Assembly: GCA_027659245.1 (NCBI GenBank)
Contig: JAQDPW010000015.1
Location: 1 to 54,718 of the forward strand
Origin: Streptococcaceae bacterium AM104-57
GTDB taxonomy: Bacteria > Bacillota > Bacilli > Lactobacillales > Streptococcaceae
Direction: 5' to 3'
DNA: 54,718 nucleotides
The translations under genes were made by a program, and so were the position numbers. Under the pieces are notes generated by a model that ran no database searches, was not told the DNA's origin, and worked only from the letters and a program-made list of their open reading frames with translations. The first letter of the stretch is position 1, and every line of letters starts with the position of its first letter. Shown here piece by piece: positions 15,629 to 24,337 of this stretch.

Positions 15629-16298
15629 GTTTCAATCCATACCCTATCCCTTTCTTGGTTTCGATAAAACCAATCAAACCTTCTTCCTCCAGTTTCTTGC
15701 GCAAACGAGCGACATTAACAGATAAGGTATTGTCATCAATAAAAAAGTCACTGTTCCAGAGTTCCCGCATCAAATCATCACGCGCTACGATATTTCCTGC
15801 ATGTTCAAATAAAACCCGCAAAATCTGAAATTCATTCTTGGTTAAACTGATAGCTTTTCCATTGACATGCACATCCATAGACTTGGTATTGAGAATAACT
15901 CCAGCATACTCTAGGAGACTTTCATCCCTTCCAAATTCATAGGAACGACGCAATAATCCTTGTACCTTAGCTAAAAGGACCTGCTGGTCAAAAGGCTTGG
16001 TCACAAAATCGTCAGCTCCCATATTAATAGCCATCACGATGTCCATAGCCTGGTCTCTTGAAGACAGAAACATAATGGGAACTTTGGAAATCTTGCGAAT
16101 TTCCTGACACCAATGATAACCATTAAAAAGAGGCAATCCAATATCCATCAGGACCAGATGAGGCTCAGATTGAACAAATAGTGTCAGAACTTCCATAAAG
16201 TCTTCTACCATGACTACTTCAAAACCCCATTCGGAGAGCATTTTCCCAACTTGCTGACGAATAACTGGATCATCTTCTACTAGTAAAATCTTGTGCAT
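15621..16298 (-). CDS. bceR: BceR-like response regulator, OmpR family
   Basis: The 225-residue protein has a receiver domain (EDDPVIRQQVGKML at the start, phosphorylatable Asp in LVLMDIGLPLFNG near residue 52, Lys in DDFVTKPFD) and a C-terminal winged helix (about 130-225, with LSVNVARLRKKL). Start ATG 16298 has AGGAGGAG close upstream. The kinase gene follows with an 8-nt overlap. It probably binds the dyad at 14539-14562 to activate the peptide-ATPase-permease operon when peptide antibiotics are present. Confidence 0.95.
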   Translation of the reverse strand: MHKILLVEDDPVIRQQVGKMLSEWGFEVVMVEDFMEVLTLFVQSEPHLVLMDIGLPLFNGYHWCQEIRKISKVPIMFLSSRDQAMDIVMAINMGADDFVTKPFDQQVLLAKVQGLLRRSYEFGRDESLLEYAGVILNTKSMDVHVNGKAISLTKNEFQILRVLFEHAGNIVARDDLMRELWNSDFFIDDNTLSVNVARLRKKLEEEGLIGFIETKKGIGYGLKHA

Positions 16299-16393
16299 CT
16301 GCTCCTCCTTTTTCTATATTATAGCAAAATTCTTCTCACTACTAGCGAAATTGATGCAAATCTGATATGATAAAAGTTAAGAAAGGAATTCCC

Positions 16394-17470
16394 ATGGCCA
16401 ATATTTTTGACTATCTAACTGATGTTCAATACGATTCTTTTTATGATCTTCCCTTAAATGAACTGGATGTACTTGCTTTGACAGAGCTGACTTATCTTCC
16501 TTTTGATAACCTATTAGACCAGCCTGTCAATCGTTTAAGCGATGTCGCAACACGTGTCCCTCGAGAAAGCACCATGTTGACCAATAAAGAACGTCTGCAA
16601 CTTTTAGACCAGCTTGCCCAACACAAACGTTTTAGAAATTGCAAGCTATCAAACTTTGTTAACGAGATTGACACTGAGCAACAGAAACAGTTCGCTGCTA
16701 TGACCTATCGTCTGAACCTAGATACTTATCTGATTGTCTTTCGTGGCACAGACGACAGTATTATTGGCTGGAAGGAAGATTTCCATATGACCTATATGAA
16801 GGAAATCCCTGCCCAAAAGCATGCTCTTGAATACTTGGAAGATTTCTTCAAACAACATCCAAAACAAAAAGTACTTCTTGCTGGGCATTCTAAAGGTGGG
16901 AATCTAGCCATCTTTGCTGCTAGTCAAATCCAGCCTGAATTGCAGGAAAAGATATCAGCAGTTTATACCTACGATGCTCCTGGTTTACAGGCTCATCTGA
17001 CAGAAACGACTGGCTATCAAGATGTTATTCCAAAAATTCGCCGCTATGTACCACAGGGATCTGTCATTGGCATGATGTTAGAAGTCCCTGATACTCCTAC
17101 CGTCGTCAAATCTACGGCTCTCGGTGGAATAGCTCAACACAATACTTTTAGCTGGCTAACTGAAGGACAGCACTTTGTCCAACTAGAGGAAATTAGTAGC
17201 GAAAGTCTGCAAATTAAAGACACTCTTAAAGAATGGGGGGATAGTGTGCCCGATGAAGAAAAAGAGCTCTACTTTGATCTCTTTTTCGGAACCATCCTAG
17301 AATCTGGAATCACTTCCATCAACGATTTATCTTCTAGAAATGCTATTGAACACATTCAACAACTTGTTTCTCAAGCTCAGACTCTGGAGCCTGAGCAAGT
17401 TGAAATCTTAAAAAATCTGACACAACTCCTGCTGGATGCTCGTTTCCATGCCTGGAAAAGTCGTTTTTAA
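16394..17470 (+). CDS. DUF2974/Mbeg1-like putative lipase (alpha/beta hydrolase)
   Basis: I start at ATG 16394 (MANIFDYLTDVQYDSFYDLP), which has AAAGGAA upstream; an earlier in-frame ATG at 16367 overlaps a TATGAT box. The 358-residue protein has the block YLIVFRGTDDSIIGWKEDF, like class 3 lipases, and the nucleophile elbow GHSKGGNLA near residue 173. An Asp-containing strand follows (VYTYDAPGL). This matches the DUF2974 family of Firmicutes. It has no signal peptide, so it should act in the cytosol; the substrate is unknown. It is divergent from the response regulator gene. Confidence 0.88.
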   Translation: MANIFDYLTDVQYDSFYDLPLNELDVLALTELTYLPFDNLLDQPVNRLSDVATRVPRESTMLTNKERLQLLDQLAQHKRFRNCKLSNFVNEIDTEQQKQFAAMTYRLNLDTYLIVFRGTDDSIIGWKEDFHMTYMKEIPAQKHALEYLEDFFKQHPKQKVLLAGHSKGGNLAIFAASQIQPELQEKISAVYTYDAPGLQAHLTETTGYQDVIPKIRRYVPQGSVIGMMLEVPDTPTVVKSTALGGIAQHNTFSWLTEGQHFVQLEEISSESLQIKDTLKEWGDSVPDEEKELYFDLFFGTILESGITSINDLSSRNAIEHIQQLVSQAQTLEPEQVEILKNLTQLLLDARFHAWKSRF

Positions 17471-17572
17471 TCAAGAACAAGGTCTCTTCTCTGAAGGGAC
17501 TTTTTTATTGATTCCTTATTTTATTCTTCTGTGTTATACTAATAGAAGTATATTCTTTGAAAGAGGAGACCT

Positions 17573-18202
17573 ATGAAAATCCATAAAACTGTAAATCCTG
17601 TTGCCTATGAAAACACTTATTATCTTGAAGGAGACCAACACCTGATTGTGGTTGACCCTGGTAGCAACTGGGAGGCCATTCGCAGGACTATCGAAACCAT
17701 CAACAAACCAGTCTGCGCTATCCTCTTGACCCATACCCACTACGACCATATTATGAATCTAGACTTGGTCAGAGATACTTTCGGAAATCCTCCCGTATAT
17801 GTGGCAGAAAGCGAAGCTGCTTGGCTCTTTACTCCTGTCGACAATCTTTCTGGCCTTCCTCGACACGACGATATGGCAGATGTCGTATGTAGACCAGCCG
17901 AACAAACCTTTGTCTTTCATGAGGAATACCAGATTGAAGAGTTCCGCTTCACAGTCTTACCAACCCCAGGCCACTCTATCGGAGGAGTTTCATTTGTTTT
18001 CCCAGATGGTCGCTTGGTCTTGACGGGTGATGCTCTTTTCCGTGAAACTATTGGACGAACAGATTTGCCAACTGGTAGTATGGAACAACTCCTTCATAGT
18101 GTCCAAACCCAGCTCTTCACCCTTCCGAACTACGATGTCTATCCAGGACATGGTCCGGCTACGACCATCGCTCACGAAAAAACTTTTAACCCATTTTTCT
18201 AG
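17573..18202 (+). CDS. Metallo-beta-lactamase-fold hydrolase (glyoxalase II-like)
   Basis: The 209-residue protein begins MKIHKTVNPVAYENTYYLEG. It contains the metal motif THTHYDH (near residue 54), LPTPGHSIGG with the next His ligand, FTGD-type LVLTGDALF with the bridging Asp, and VYPGHGP with the last His. That is the complete set for a binuclear zinc MBL-fold hydrolase such as YcbL/glyoxalase II-like enzymes. GAGGAG lies 6 nt before the ATG. It stands alone, with a hairpin repeat behind it. Confidence 0.93.
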   Translation: MKIHKTVNPVAYENTYYLEGDQHLIVVDPGSNWEAIRRTIETINKPVCAILLTHTHYDHIMNLDLVRDTFGNPPVYVAESEAAWLFTPVDNLSGLPRHDDMADVVCRPAEQTFVFHEEYQIEEFRFTVLPTPGHSIGGVSFVFPDGRLVLTGDALFRETIGRTDLPTGSMEQLLHSVQTQLFTLPNYDVYPGHGPATTIAHEKTFNPFF

Positions 18203-18242
18203 CAAGAGCAAAGAGGCTAGGCTAAAAGTCTTTAAAATCAGA

Positions 18243-18288
18243 AAAACGCATATTATCAGGTATTGAGAAACCTTGATATATGCGTTTT
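18243..18288. repeat. Hairpin repeat AAAACGCATA...TATGCGTTTT
   Basis: AAAACGCATAT (18243-18253) pairs with ATATGCGTTTT (18278-18288), and the inner ATCAGGT/ACCTTGAT extends the stem. It lies between convergent genes and can end transcription from both sides. A half copy (AAAACGCATAGTATCAAGG) occurs at 54639-54657, so it is probably a dispersed repeat. Confidence 0.75.
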
Positions 18289-18349
18289 AACATGAAAATA
18301 TTTTCTAAATTTTTCCTCAAATAATTGATGGATAAATTATAGGTTGAGA

Positions 18350-20239
18350 TTATTTTTCTTTCTTGCGATAGCTAAACAGTCCAGCATTTAGAGTCAATAC
18401 TCCAAATAGTGTAGTGAGAATTGAGTTATTTTCACCAGTATTGGGTAAAGTTTTTCTTGTTTTCTCTCCACCTTCTCCCTTAGTTTTCAATGGTTTGGAT
18501 TGTGGTTGTGTCCCATCTGCACCATTGCTGTTTTGCGTAGGGATTGTTGGGTTTTCACTACCTGCAGCTGGCGTTTGGATACTACCGCCATTGTGATTTA
18601 CTGACATATTTTTAAAAGTCATAGCATAGATACTAAAGTGATTGGTTTCGAAAGTTACCTTATCCGCATCTTGCTTGAAGTCTAATGCTTGCAAAGTGCC
18701 ATCTGGGGAAACATAGTAGACATTTTCAACTGGCTTTTCTGCAGAAAGGCTCACTAGAACCATGCCATTTGGCTGGATAGCCTTGCCATTTGCGTCGTAT
18801 AGACGAATATCGTAGGCCTTGTAGTTTTTCGCCTCAAGTGAATTTGACTTAGTTTCTTCTACCTTGATGTAGCTGACGTTTTTGAGTGTTTCCTCTGAAG
18901 CACGTACTTGAACACTTCCAATTTCATTCGCAAGGATTCGGCTAGTGCTTGGAGTTACTGGTTTCTCTGGCTTAGCAGGTTGTGGTTGATCTGGAACAGC
19001 TGGTGTAACTGGTTTTGGTGTCTCTGATGGTTTAGTTTCTGGCTTAACTTCTGGCTTTGAAGTATCAGAAGGTTTAGTTTCCGGTTTTACCTTCTTATAC
19101 CTTAGAAACATGTAATCATATCCATTCGAAAAACCAAAATATGTATTCATTATCCGGTAGTTCACTTTATAACCTGGCATCCAGCCATAATACGAAACCA
19201 CCTCATAGCCCTCAATATCTTTATAAATATTGATAGTTTCACCAGGTTTTAAAACCCCGATTTCGTGACTTATCTGTTCTCCTGTATCTTCATCGAGGTA
19301 ATCGATAAAATATTTGAGGGGCTTCTGCTGTTCTTTATCTTTTGGCGCTGGTTCTGGTTTAACTTCTGGTTTTGGTGTTTCTGAAGGCTTAGCATCCGCA
19401 TTTACCTTCTTATATTCTAGAAACATGTATCTATAACTAGACGTAGACCCAAAATATCTATCCATTAACCGGTAGTCCACATTATAATCAGGCATCCAAC
19501 TACGTTTCGTAACTACCTCATAGCCATCAATATTTTTATGGATATTGATAGTTTCACCAGGGCTTAAAACTCCTATTTCTCGAGATAGCCTCTCTCCCGT
19601 ATCTGCATTGAAATAATCGATACGATATTTGATGGGCTCTTTATTTTCGTCAGTTTTTGGTGCTGGTTCTGGTTTCGGAGTCTCTGAAGCATTTACCTTC
19701 TTATAATCTAAATATATGTATCGATATCCATCTGTAGAATAACCAAAATATCTATTCATTAACCGGTAGTCCACATTATAATCAGGCATCCAACTACGTT
19801 TCGTAACTACCTCATAGCCATCAATATTTTTATGGGTATTGATAGTTTCACCAGGGTTTAAAACTCCGAGTTCTTTAGATATCTCACTTCCCGTATCTGC
19901 ATCGAAATAATTGATACGATATTTGATGGGCTCTTGATTTTCGTCAGCTTTTGGCGCTGGTTCTGGCTTAACTTCTGGTTTCGGTGTCTCTGATGGTTTA
20001 GGTTCCGGTTTCACTTCTTCAACCGGTTTAACCTCTGGTTTTTCTGAATCACTTGGTTTGCCATTTTCTACTGGTTTTGAAGCTGTATTTGGCTGTTCTG
20101 CCACATGTGTATCTGCCTGAGCTGTATTTGGCTGCTCTGCCACATTTGTGTCTGCCTGAGCTGTAAAAGCTGGCACTACACCCAACACCGCAACCGCAAA
20201 GGTTGCGATACCGAGTTTAACAAGTTTATTTGTTTTCAT
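18350..20239 (-). CDS. LPXTG cell-wall surface protein with three MucBP-like repeats
   Basis: The 629-residue protein has a signal peptide (residues 1-29, ending TAQA), then a short repeat AEQPNTAQADT and a Pro/Glu/Lys-rich linker. Three repeats of about 78 residues follow at roughly 104-183, 202-281 and 307-384. Each has KY.I.Y.D.DTG, GETIN..K.I.GYEVV and a Tyr-rich end, like mucin-binding MucBP domains. After another Pro-rich linker comes a beta-rich domain (about 430-545) and the sorting signal LPNTGE plus hydrophobic stretch and KKEK tail. Sortase A should link it to peptidoglycan. Repeats 1 and 2 are nearly identical at DNA level. The start has AAGGAGG. A recombinase module lies just upstream. 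Confidence 0.92.
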   Translation of the reverse strand: MKTNKLVKLGIATFAVAVLGVVPAFTAQADTNVAEQPNTAQADTHVAEQPNTASKPVENGKPSDSEKPEVKPVEEVKPEPKPSETPKPEVKPEPAPKADENQEPIKYRINYFDADTGSEISKELGVLNPGETINTHKNIDGYEVVTKRSWMPDYNVDYRLMNRYFGYSTDGYRYIYLDYKKVNASETPKPEPAPKTDENKEPIKYRIDYFNADTGERLSREIGVLSPGETINIHKNIDGYEVVTKRSWMPDYNVDYRLMDRYFGSTSSYRYMFLEYKKVNADAKPSETPKPEVKPEPAPKDKEQQKPLKYFIDYLDEDTGEQISHEIGVLKPGETINIYKDIEGYEVVSYYGWMPGYKVNYRIMNTYFGFSNGYDYMFLRYKKVKPETKPSDTSKPEVKPETKPSETPKPVTPAVPDQPQPAKPEKPVTPSTSRILANEIGSVQVRASEETLKNVSYIKVEETKSNSLEAKNYKAYDIRLYDANGKAIQPNGMVLVSLSAEKPVENVYYVSPDGTLQALDFKQDADKVTFETNHFSIYAMTFKNMSVNHNGGSIQTPAAGSENPTIPTQNSNGADGTQPQSKPLKTKGEGGEKTRKTLPNTGENNSILTTLFGVLTLNAGLFSYRKKEK

Positions 20240-20359
20240 AATTTCCTCCTTAGGAATGTAGATTACTTTTGAAAGTGTGTAAATACTACAAAAATCCTAT
20301 TTTTTTGATTTTAGTGTTTCGAAAAATACACCTCAAGCACTTGAGCGACAAGGGTTTTG

Positions 20360-20391
20360 GTGTATCGTGTAACGACCGTCAAACGATACAC
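20360..20391. repeat. Recombinase dyad site 2, locus 2 (32 bp)
   Basis: The arms are GTGTATCG...CGATACAC (8-bp perfect) around the core ACG-AC-CGT in plus-strand reading. It lies about 120 bp upstream of the surface protein start codon. A possible further degenerate half (GTGTTTCG, 20314-20321) and the small palindrome CTCAAG-CA-CTTGAG (20332-20345) lie beside it. Confidence 0.7.
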
Positions 20392-20394
20392 TTA

Positions 20395-20515
20395 AAAAAA
20401 CAAAAAATACCAATCCAACACAGGCTCAAATCCTTGTTAAATTCGTATTTTCTGAAATATTCACATTGTTATTTTGAATGTTTCGCCAAACGGTCGTTAA
20501 TCGAAACATATTTAC
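20395..20515 (-). ncRNA. Predicted small structured RNA downstream of recombinase 2
   Basis: Predicted start is near 20515 and the end is in the T-run near 20395-20403 on the minus strand. The order matches locus 1: dyad hairpin (20479-20508), 27-nt linker with CAAA, CAAT and AATATTT blocks, then the hairpin AAAATAC (20451-20445) with GTATTTT (20410-20404). The inner stem GAATTTAACAAGG pairs with CCTGTGTTGGATT, including pairs that are G-U only in minus-strand RNA. That supports selection on RNA in the recombinase direction. No translated frame is visible. The function is unknown. Confidence 0.55.
20479..20508. repeat. Recombinase dyad site 1, locus 2 (30 bp)
   Basis: The arms are TGTTTCG...CGAAACA around the core ACG-GT-CGT in plus-strand reading, the opposite central orientation to 20360-20391. 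It lies 35 nt after the recombinase stop and exactly 13 nt after the -10 box of the promoter 20522-20550. Confidence 0.7.
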
Positions 20516-20521
20516 GCCTTC

Positions 20522-20550
20522 ATTGTAGCATTTTATCTTGTTTTTAGCAA
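20522..20550 (-). promoter_or_regulatory. Promoter of the predicted small RNA, locus 2
   Basis: On the minus strand TTGCTA (20545-20550), which overlaps the recombinase stop codon, and the extended -10 TGCTACAAT (-10 box 20522-20527) are spaced by 17 bp. The dyad starts 13 nt downstream. The transcript would run towards the surface protein gene but meets the terminator hairpin first. Confidence 0.75.
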
Positions 20551-21167
20551 GAATTTTGCGAAACATTTTTACGATTGATGGCCACCTTGTTTCGTTCCAA
20601 GACTTTATAGATGGTTGAGGTCGAAATTCGTTCTGTTTTTGCTATTATTCTGATGCTTGATTCCCCTGCCAAATACTGCTCAATAATTCTCTCTTCCTTA
20701 TCTCTTGACATTCGCTTGGCACCTAGTTTGACACCATTTTCCTTGGCTTTACGAAGTCCTTCACGGGTTCGAAATCGCAGATTTTCCAGTTCACTTTCTG
20801 CCACAAATCCTAAAATGATGCAAAGTAACCTACCGATGAGCGAGTCGGTTTCCAGTTTTTCATGCAAACTGACTAGCTGAATATCAGAAGCATTGAATTG
20901 TTCAATAAGTTCTAACAATTTGAACATGGAGCGAGTCAGGCGGTCTAACTTATAGATAGTGAAAATGACCTTCTTGCCATCCTTCGCAAGGTCCGAAGCC
21001 ATTTTTAAGGCTTTTTCGAGTTCTGGACGTAGATTATTTGAACCAGATTCACGTTCGATAAAGAGCTGGTCGCAGTGCTTGAGAGCCTCCACTTGTACCT
21101 CCAAGCCCAGGTCTTGCTTGTGGGTAGAAACGCGAGCATAGCCTATATTGATGGTGGTCTGAAACAT
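20544..21167 (-). CDS. Small serine recombinase (resolvase/invertase type), copy 2
   Basis: Start ATG 21167 (MFQTTINIGYARVSTHKQD) has AGGAGG 5 nt upstream, giving 207 residues; a longer in-frame start lacks such a site. Catalytic Ser is at about residue 14 (ARVST), the acidic-basic motif is YKLDRLTRSM, and the C-terminal helix-turn-helix is IIEQYLAGESSIRIIAK. It is a clear homologue of the recombinase at 2916-3560, with roughly half the residues alike by eye, and ends in INRKN where that one ends in INRRN. Downstream it has the same promoter, dyad, hairpin, dyad series. It may act on these dyads. A possible promoter (TTGCTG, 16 bp, TATATC) lies at 21267-21294. Confidence 0.92.
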   Translation of the reverse strand: MFQTTINIGYARVSTHKQDLGLEVQVEALKHCDQLFIERESGSNNLRPELEKALKMASDLAKDGKKVIFTIYKLDRLTRSMFKLLELIEQFNASDIQLVSLHEKLETDSLIGRLLCIILGFVAESELENLRFRTREGLRKAKENGVKLGAKRMSRDKEERIIEQYLAGESSIRIIAKTERISTSTIYKVLERNKVAINRKNVSQNSC

Positions 21168-21415
21168 AAAAATCCTCCTGTTTTTGATACAGAAGGACAT
21201 TTTACTATGGATTTCAGAATGAGAAAAGACCTCAATTTCATAATCTCTATGAACTACACACTAAATGATATACTCCCCTTATAATGGACAGCAAAAAAAT
21301 AAAATTCACTAGAAACTGTAGGGGAGCAGTTCATCATCCTTGTTTTTTTTAGTTTCTATTTCTAGAGCAATCCTTGCTCAGAAGAATCAAAATTGACTAG
21401 AAAAATAGTTCAAAA

Positions 21416-22180
21416 CTAATTAGCTGGATTCAATTCTTTCCAGTCAATGTTAGACAAATCAAGCTTTTCAGAAGAAATATCTAAAACTTGCTCTGCTTTC
21501 TCATTTCCACCGATTTGAATAGTTGCTTCTTTAATCTTCTGCACTCCATTTTTATCAAACGAATATAGAGCCAGGTTCATTTCTGGACGAGTTGACTGCC
21601 AGTCAGCATAAGAGACTAGACCATTTTCGTAAATAACAAAGCCTGAGCGAAAACCACCTGCAGAAGCTACATAAGCTGTGTGAAGTAAGTTTGGTTTTTG
21701 ATTTTCCAAATAATAAATGGCTGAAACGAATTTTTTATCGCCAATAAGTAACTCATCTTGCCCATCCTTATTCAAATCAAGAAGGGCATATTTAAAGTCT
21801 GGTGCATTTTGATAATCCATTCGAGAGAAAATCATGCTATATTCTTCTGAAGCAATCTTGTGTTGTTTATTTTCCTCGTATAAATCTTCTCTATTACCTT
21901 GTTTTAAAAGCTCTGTATAGTGATTATAACGTTCAATCACTTCTTTATACAAATCTGGTCCCGTTTCCTTCTTATTTTCAGCAGTTGATTGTGACGCTTT
22001 GGTTGACGAGTCACTTGTATTTTCAGTATTTACTTCTGTTGATGCATTAGTCTTATCGTCTCTAGAAACAGATGATAGTGCAGATGAAGGTTCTGTATTG
22101 CTATTATTTTTATTGAGACCACAAGATGCCAAAACTGAAATCGAAAGAATAGCTGAGAGCATCATTAAAAATTTCTTCAT
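21416..22180 (-). CDS. Putative lipoprotein, 254 residues
   Basis: The N-terminus MKKFLMMLSAILSISVLASC is a lipoprotein signal with the lipobox Cys at residue 20. A Ser/Thr/Asn-rich linker to about residue 75 follows, then a folded domain. In that domain LLDLNKDGQDELLIGD (near residue 158) has the DxNxDGxxE pattern of a calcium-binding or FG-GAP-like loop, and AGGFRSGFVIYENGLVSY follows. Streptococci have several such lipoproteins of unknown role. It is monocistronic, between recombinase 2 and pepO. Confidence 0.8.
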   Translation of the reverse strand: MKKFLMMLSAILSISVLASCGLNKNNSNTEPSSALSSVSRDDKTNASTEVNTENTSDSSTKASQSTAENKKETGPDLYKEVIERYNHYTELLKQGNREDLYEENKQHKIASEEYSMIFSRMDYQNAPDFKYALLDLNKDGQDELLIGDKKFVSAIYYLENQKPNLLHTAYVASAGGFRSGFVIYENGLVSYADWQSTRPEMNLALYSFDKNGVQKIKEATIQIGGNEKAEQVLDISSEKLDLSNIDWKELNPAN

Positions 22181-22267
22181 GTTAACCTCGATAGCATTGC
22201 ATTTTCAGATGGATAAACTTCAAAAATGAATCATTCACGCCAAGTTATACTTGGTTAAGAAATCATT

Positions 22268-24160
22268 TTACCAAATAATCACGCGCTCCTCTGGTGAACG
22301 CCACATACCGTCTCCTTCTTTGACATCATAGGTTGTAAAGAAATCATCGAAGTTTGGCACTTGCACATTGACACGGAGTTTGGCTGGTGCGTGCACATCG
22401 ACGCTAGCCAAAAGTTTCATAAATTCTGGACGACCTTTCATGCGCCAGATACGACCGAAGTTGTAGAAGAATTCTTCTGCTGAGAAGTCTGGTTCTCGCT
22501 TAGCTGCTTCAAGAGCTGCAGCGATTCCTCCCAAGTCAGCCACGTTTTCTGACACAGTCAATTTACCGTTAATCGTTGCGCCGTAAGATTCTTGGCCGTC
22601 AAACTGGTCGATAACCTTCTGAGTTTTCTCTTTGAAGGCTGCATAGTCACTCTCTGTCCACCAGTCCTTGAGACTACCATTTTCATCAAAGGAAGCTCCA
22701 TTGGTATCAAAAGCGTGAGAGATTTCATGTGCAATGACTGCACCAATCCCACCGTAGTTGGCAGAAGATGACTGATGCAAGTCATAGAAAGGAGCCTGTA
22801 AGATAGCAGCTGGGAAGACAATCAAGTTCTTTTGTGGATTGTAGTAGGCATTGACCATATGAGCAGGCATTCCCCACTCCTTGTAGTCAACCGGCTGATT
22901 CCACTTGCTCCAACTGTGCTTGATTTCCACACGCGCAAAGGCTAGGGCATTGTCAAAAAGACTAGCATTTTCATTTACTACCTTGTCCTTGTATCGGGCT
23001 GGCAGTTCTTCTGGATAACCGATATAAGGCTTGATGACATTGAGTTTGACAATGGCTTTTTCTCGTGTTTCAGGAGTCAGCCAGTCATTTTTAGCCAAGC
23101 GTTCCTTATAAACGTCAATCATGGTTGCTACTTTTTTCTCTACGTCTGCCTTGGCTTCTGGAGAGAATTTTTCGTGGGCATACCAAAGGCCGAGGGCTTG
23201 TTTGAATGGTCCTTGAGCTAAGTGGTAAGCTGCCTTGCGTTTGTCTTGAGCCTCTGGAACTCCTGAAAGAGCTCGTCCGTAGGCACCTGACAAGACACGG
23301 ATTTCTTCTGTTAAATAGCTGGTTGAGAGATTGACAACACTCAAAATCAAGGTTGCCTTGAGGAGAGGCCAAGCTTCTTCACTATAGAATTGGTCTGCTG
23401 CTTGCCAGAAACGTTCCTCGTCTACGATAACCTTGTCTGGTACTTGTCCAAGAACGGCTTGGAAGAAGTCATCCAAAGGTAGGGCAGGTGCGAATTTTTT
23501 GAAATCTTCGTAAGAATATGGATGGTAGAGTTTAGCATATTCTGAACTTTCTTCATTAGAGAGCACCACTGCCGCAACTCGACGGTCCAATTCAAGTCTT
23601 TTTTCTAGCAAGTCTTCAATTTCTTCGTCAGAGAAATCATAAGCCTTGAGGAGATTGGCGCTGGTTTCTTTCCAAAGAGTCAAGAGTTCCTCGCGCTGAG
23701 GATGGTCTTCAGCATAGTAGGTCGTATCTGGCAAGATTGTGCTTGGAGCACTAGCCCACAAAACATTGATTCTGGCATCCATAAAGTCTGGTGATACACC
23801 AAAAGGAAGAAAGTTAGGTTTGCCAGCAAGTTCAAACTCTGCTAGTCTAGCTGTAAAATCCGCAAAAGTCTCCAATTCTTGGAATTCCTTAAGTAAAGGA
23901 AGGACTGGTTTGATTTCATCTGCTTCTCGTTTGTCAAAATCTCTGACCATACTATGGTACTTGACAAAGTTTGCCAAGATAGCATCCTCAGGCACCTCTT
24001 CACCTGCCAACCACTTGTCTGTTGTCGCCAGCATCAGGTCTTCAATTTCCTGATCTAAATCAACAAAACCTCCCGTTTGAGACTTATCTGCTGGGATTTC
24101 AGCTGTCTGTTGCCATTCTCCATTGATAGCATCATAAAAATCATCTTGATAACGTGTCAT
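22268..24160 (-). CDS. pepO: Neutral endopeptidase PepO (M13 family)
   Basis: I start at ATG 24160 (MTRYQDDFYDAINGEWQQ), giving 630 residues, the normal length of streptococcal PepO. The zinc motif HEISHAFD (near residue 477) is followed by the third ligand in ENVADLGG, and the substrate-binding block NAYYNPQKN precedes it. M13 enzymes cleave peptides of up to some 30 residues; streptococcal PepO is also found outside the cell and binds host proteins although it has no signal peptide. It is divergent from psaB, as in pneumococcus where both are neighbours and PsaR-linked. Confidence 0.95.
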   Translation of the reverse strand: MTRYQDDFYDAINGEWQQTAEIPADKSQTGGFVDLDQEIEDLMLATTDKWLAGEEVPEDAILANFVKYHSMVRDFDKREADEIKPVLPLLKEFQELETFADFTARLAEFELAGKPNFLPFGVSPDFMDARINVLWASAPSTILPDTTYYAEDHPQREELLTLWKETSANLLKAYDFSDEEIEDLLEKRLELDRRVAAVVLSNEESSEYAKLYHPYSYEDFKKFAPALPLDDFFQAVLGQVPDKVIVDEERFWQAADQFYSEEAWPLLKATLILSVVNLSTSYLTEEIRVLSGAYGRALSGVPEAQDKRKAAYHLAQGPFKQALGLWYAHEKFSPEAKADVEKKVATMIDVYKERLAKNDWLTPETREKAIVKLNVIKPYIGYPEELPARYKDKVVNENASLFDNALAFARVEIKHSWSKWNQPVDYKEWGMPAHMVNAYYNPQKNLIVFPAAILQAPFYDLHQSSSANYGGIGAVIAHEISHAFDTNGASFDENGSLKDWWTESDYAAFKEKTQKVIDQFDGQESYGATINGKLTVSENVADLGGIAAALEAAKREPDFSAEEFFYNFGRIWRMKGRPEFMKLLASVDVHAPAKLRVNVQVPNFDDFFTTYDVKEGDGMWRSPEERVIIW

Positions 24161-24275
24161 CTTGTTCTCGCTTTCATTTGTACTTGTTTTTAGCTTAACA
24201 AAAATTAACTGGGAATGCAATTAAAAAAGAACTTTCCTTTTCTATCATTTTTCAGTTATTATTTTAATTTTTTGA

Positions 24276-24297
24276 AAAATTAACTTGACTTAATTTT
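24276..24297. promoter_or_regulatory. PsaR operator between pepO and psaB
   Basis: AAAATTAA (24276-24283) and TTAATTTT (24290-24297) form a dyad around CTTGAC. It overlaps the -35 box TTGACT (24285-24290) of the psa promoter; the -10 TATATT is at 24308-24313, spacing 17. In pneumococcus such a dyad binds the manganese repressor PsaR. Confidence 0.88.
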
Positions 24298-24337
24298 TTT
24301 TTTAAGGTATATTAAGAGACAGGAGGAATATAACTGT

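Noticed and set aside
20332..20345. Palindrome CTCAAG-CA-CTTGAG as a third recombinase site
   Set aside because: It lacks the ACGRYCGT core and the arm length of the other dyads. It may be only part of a leader hairpin.
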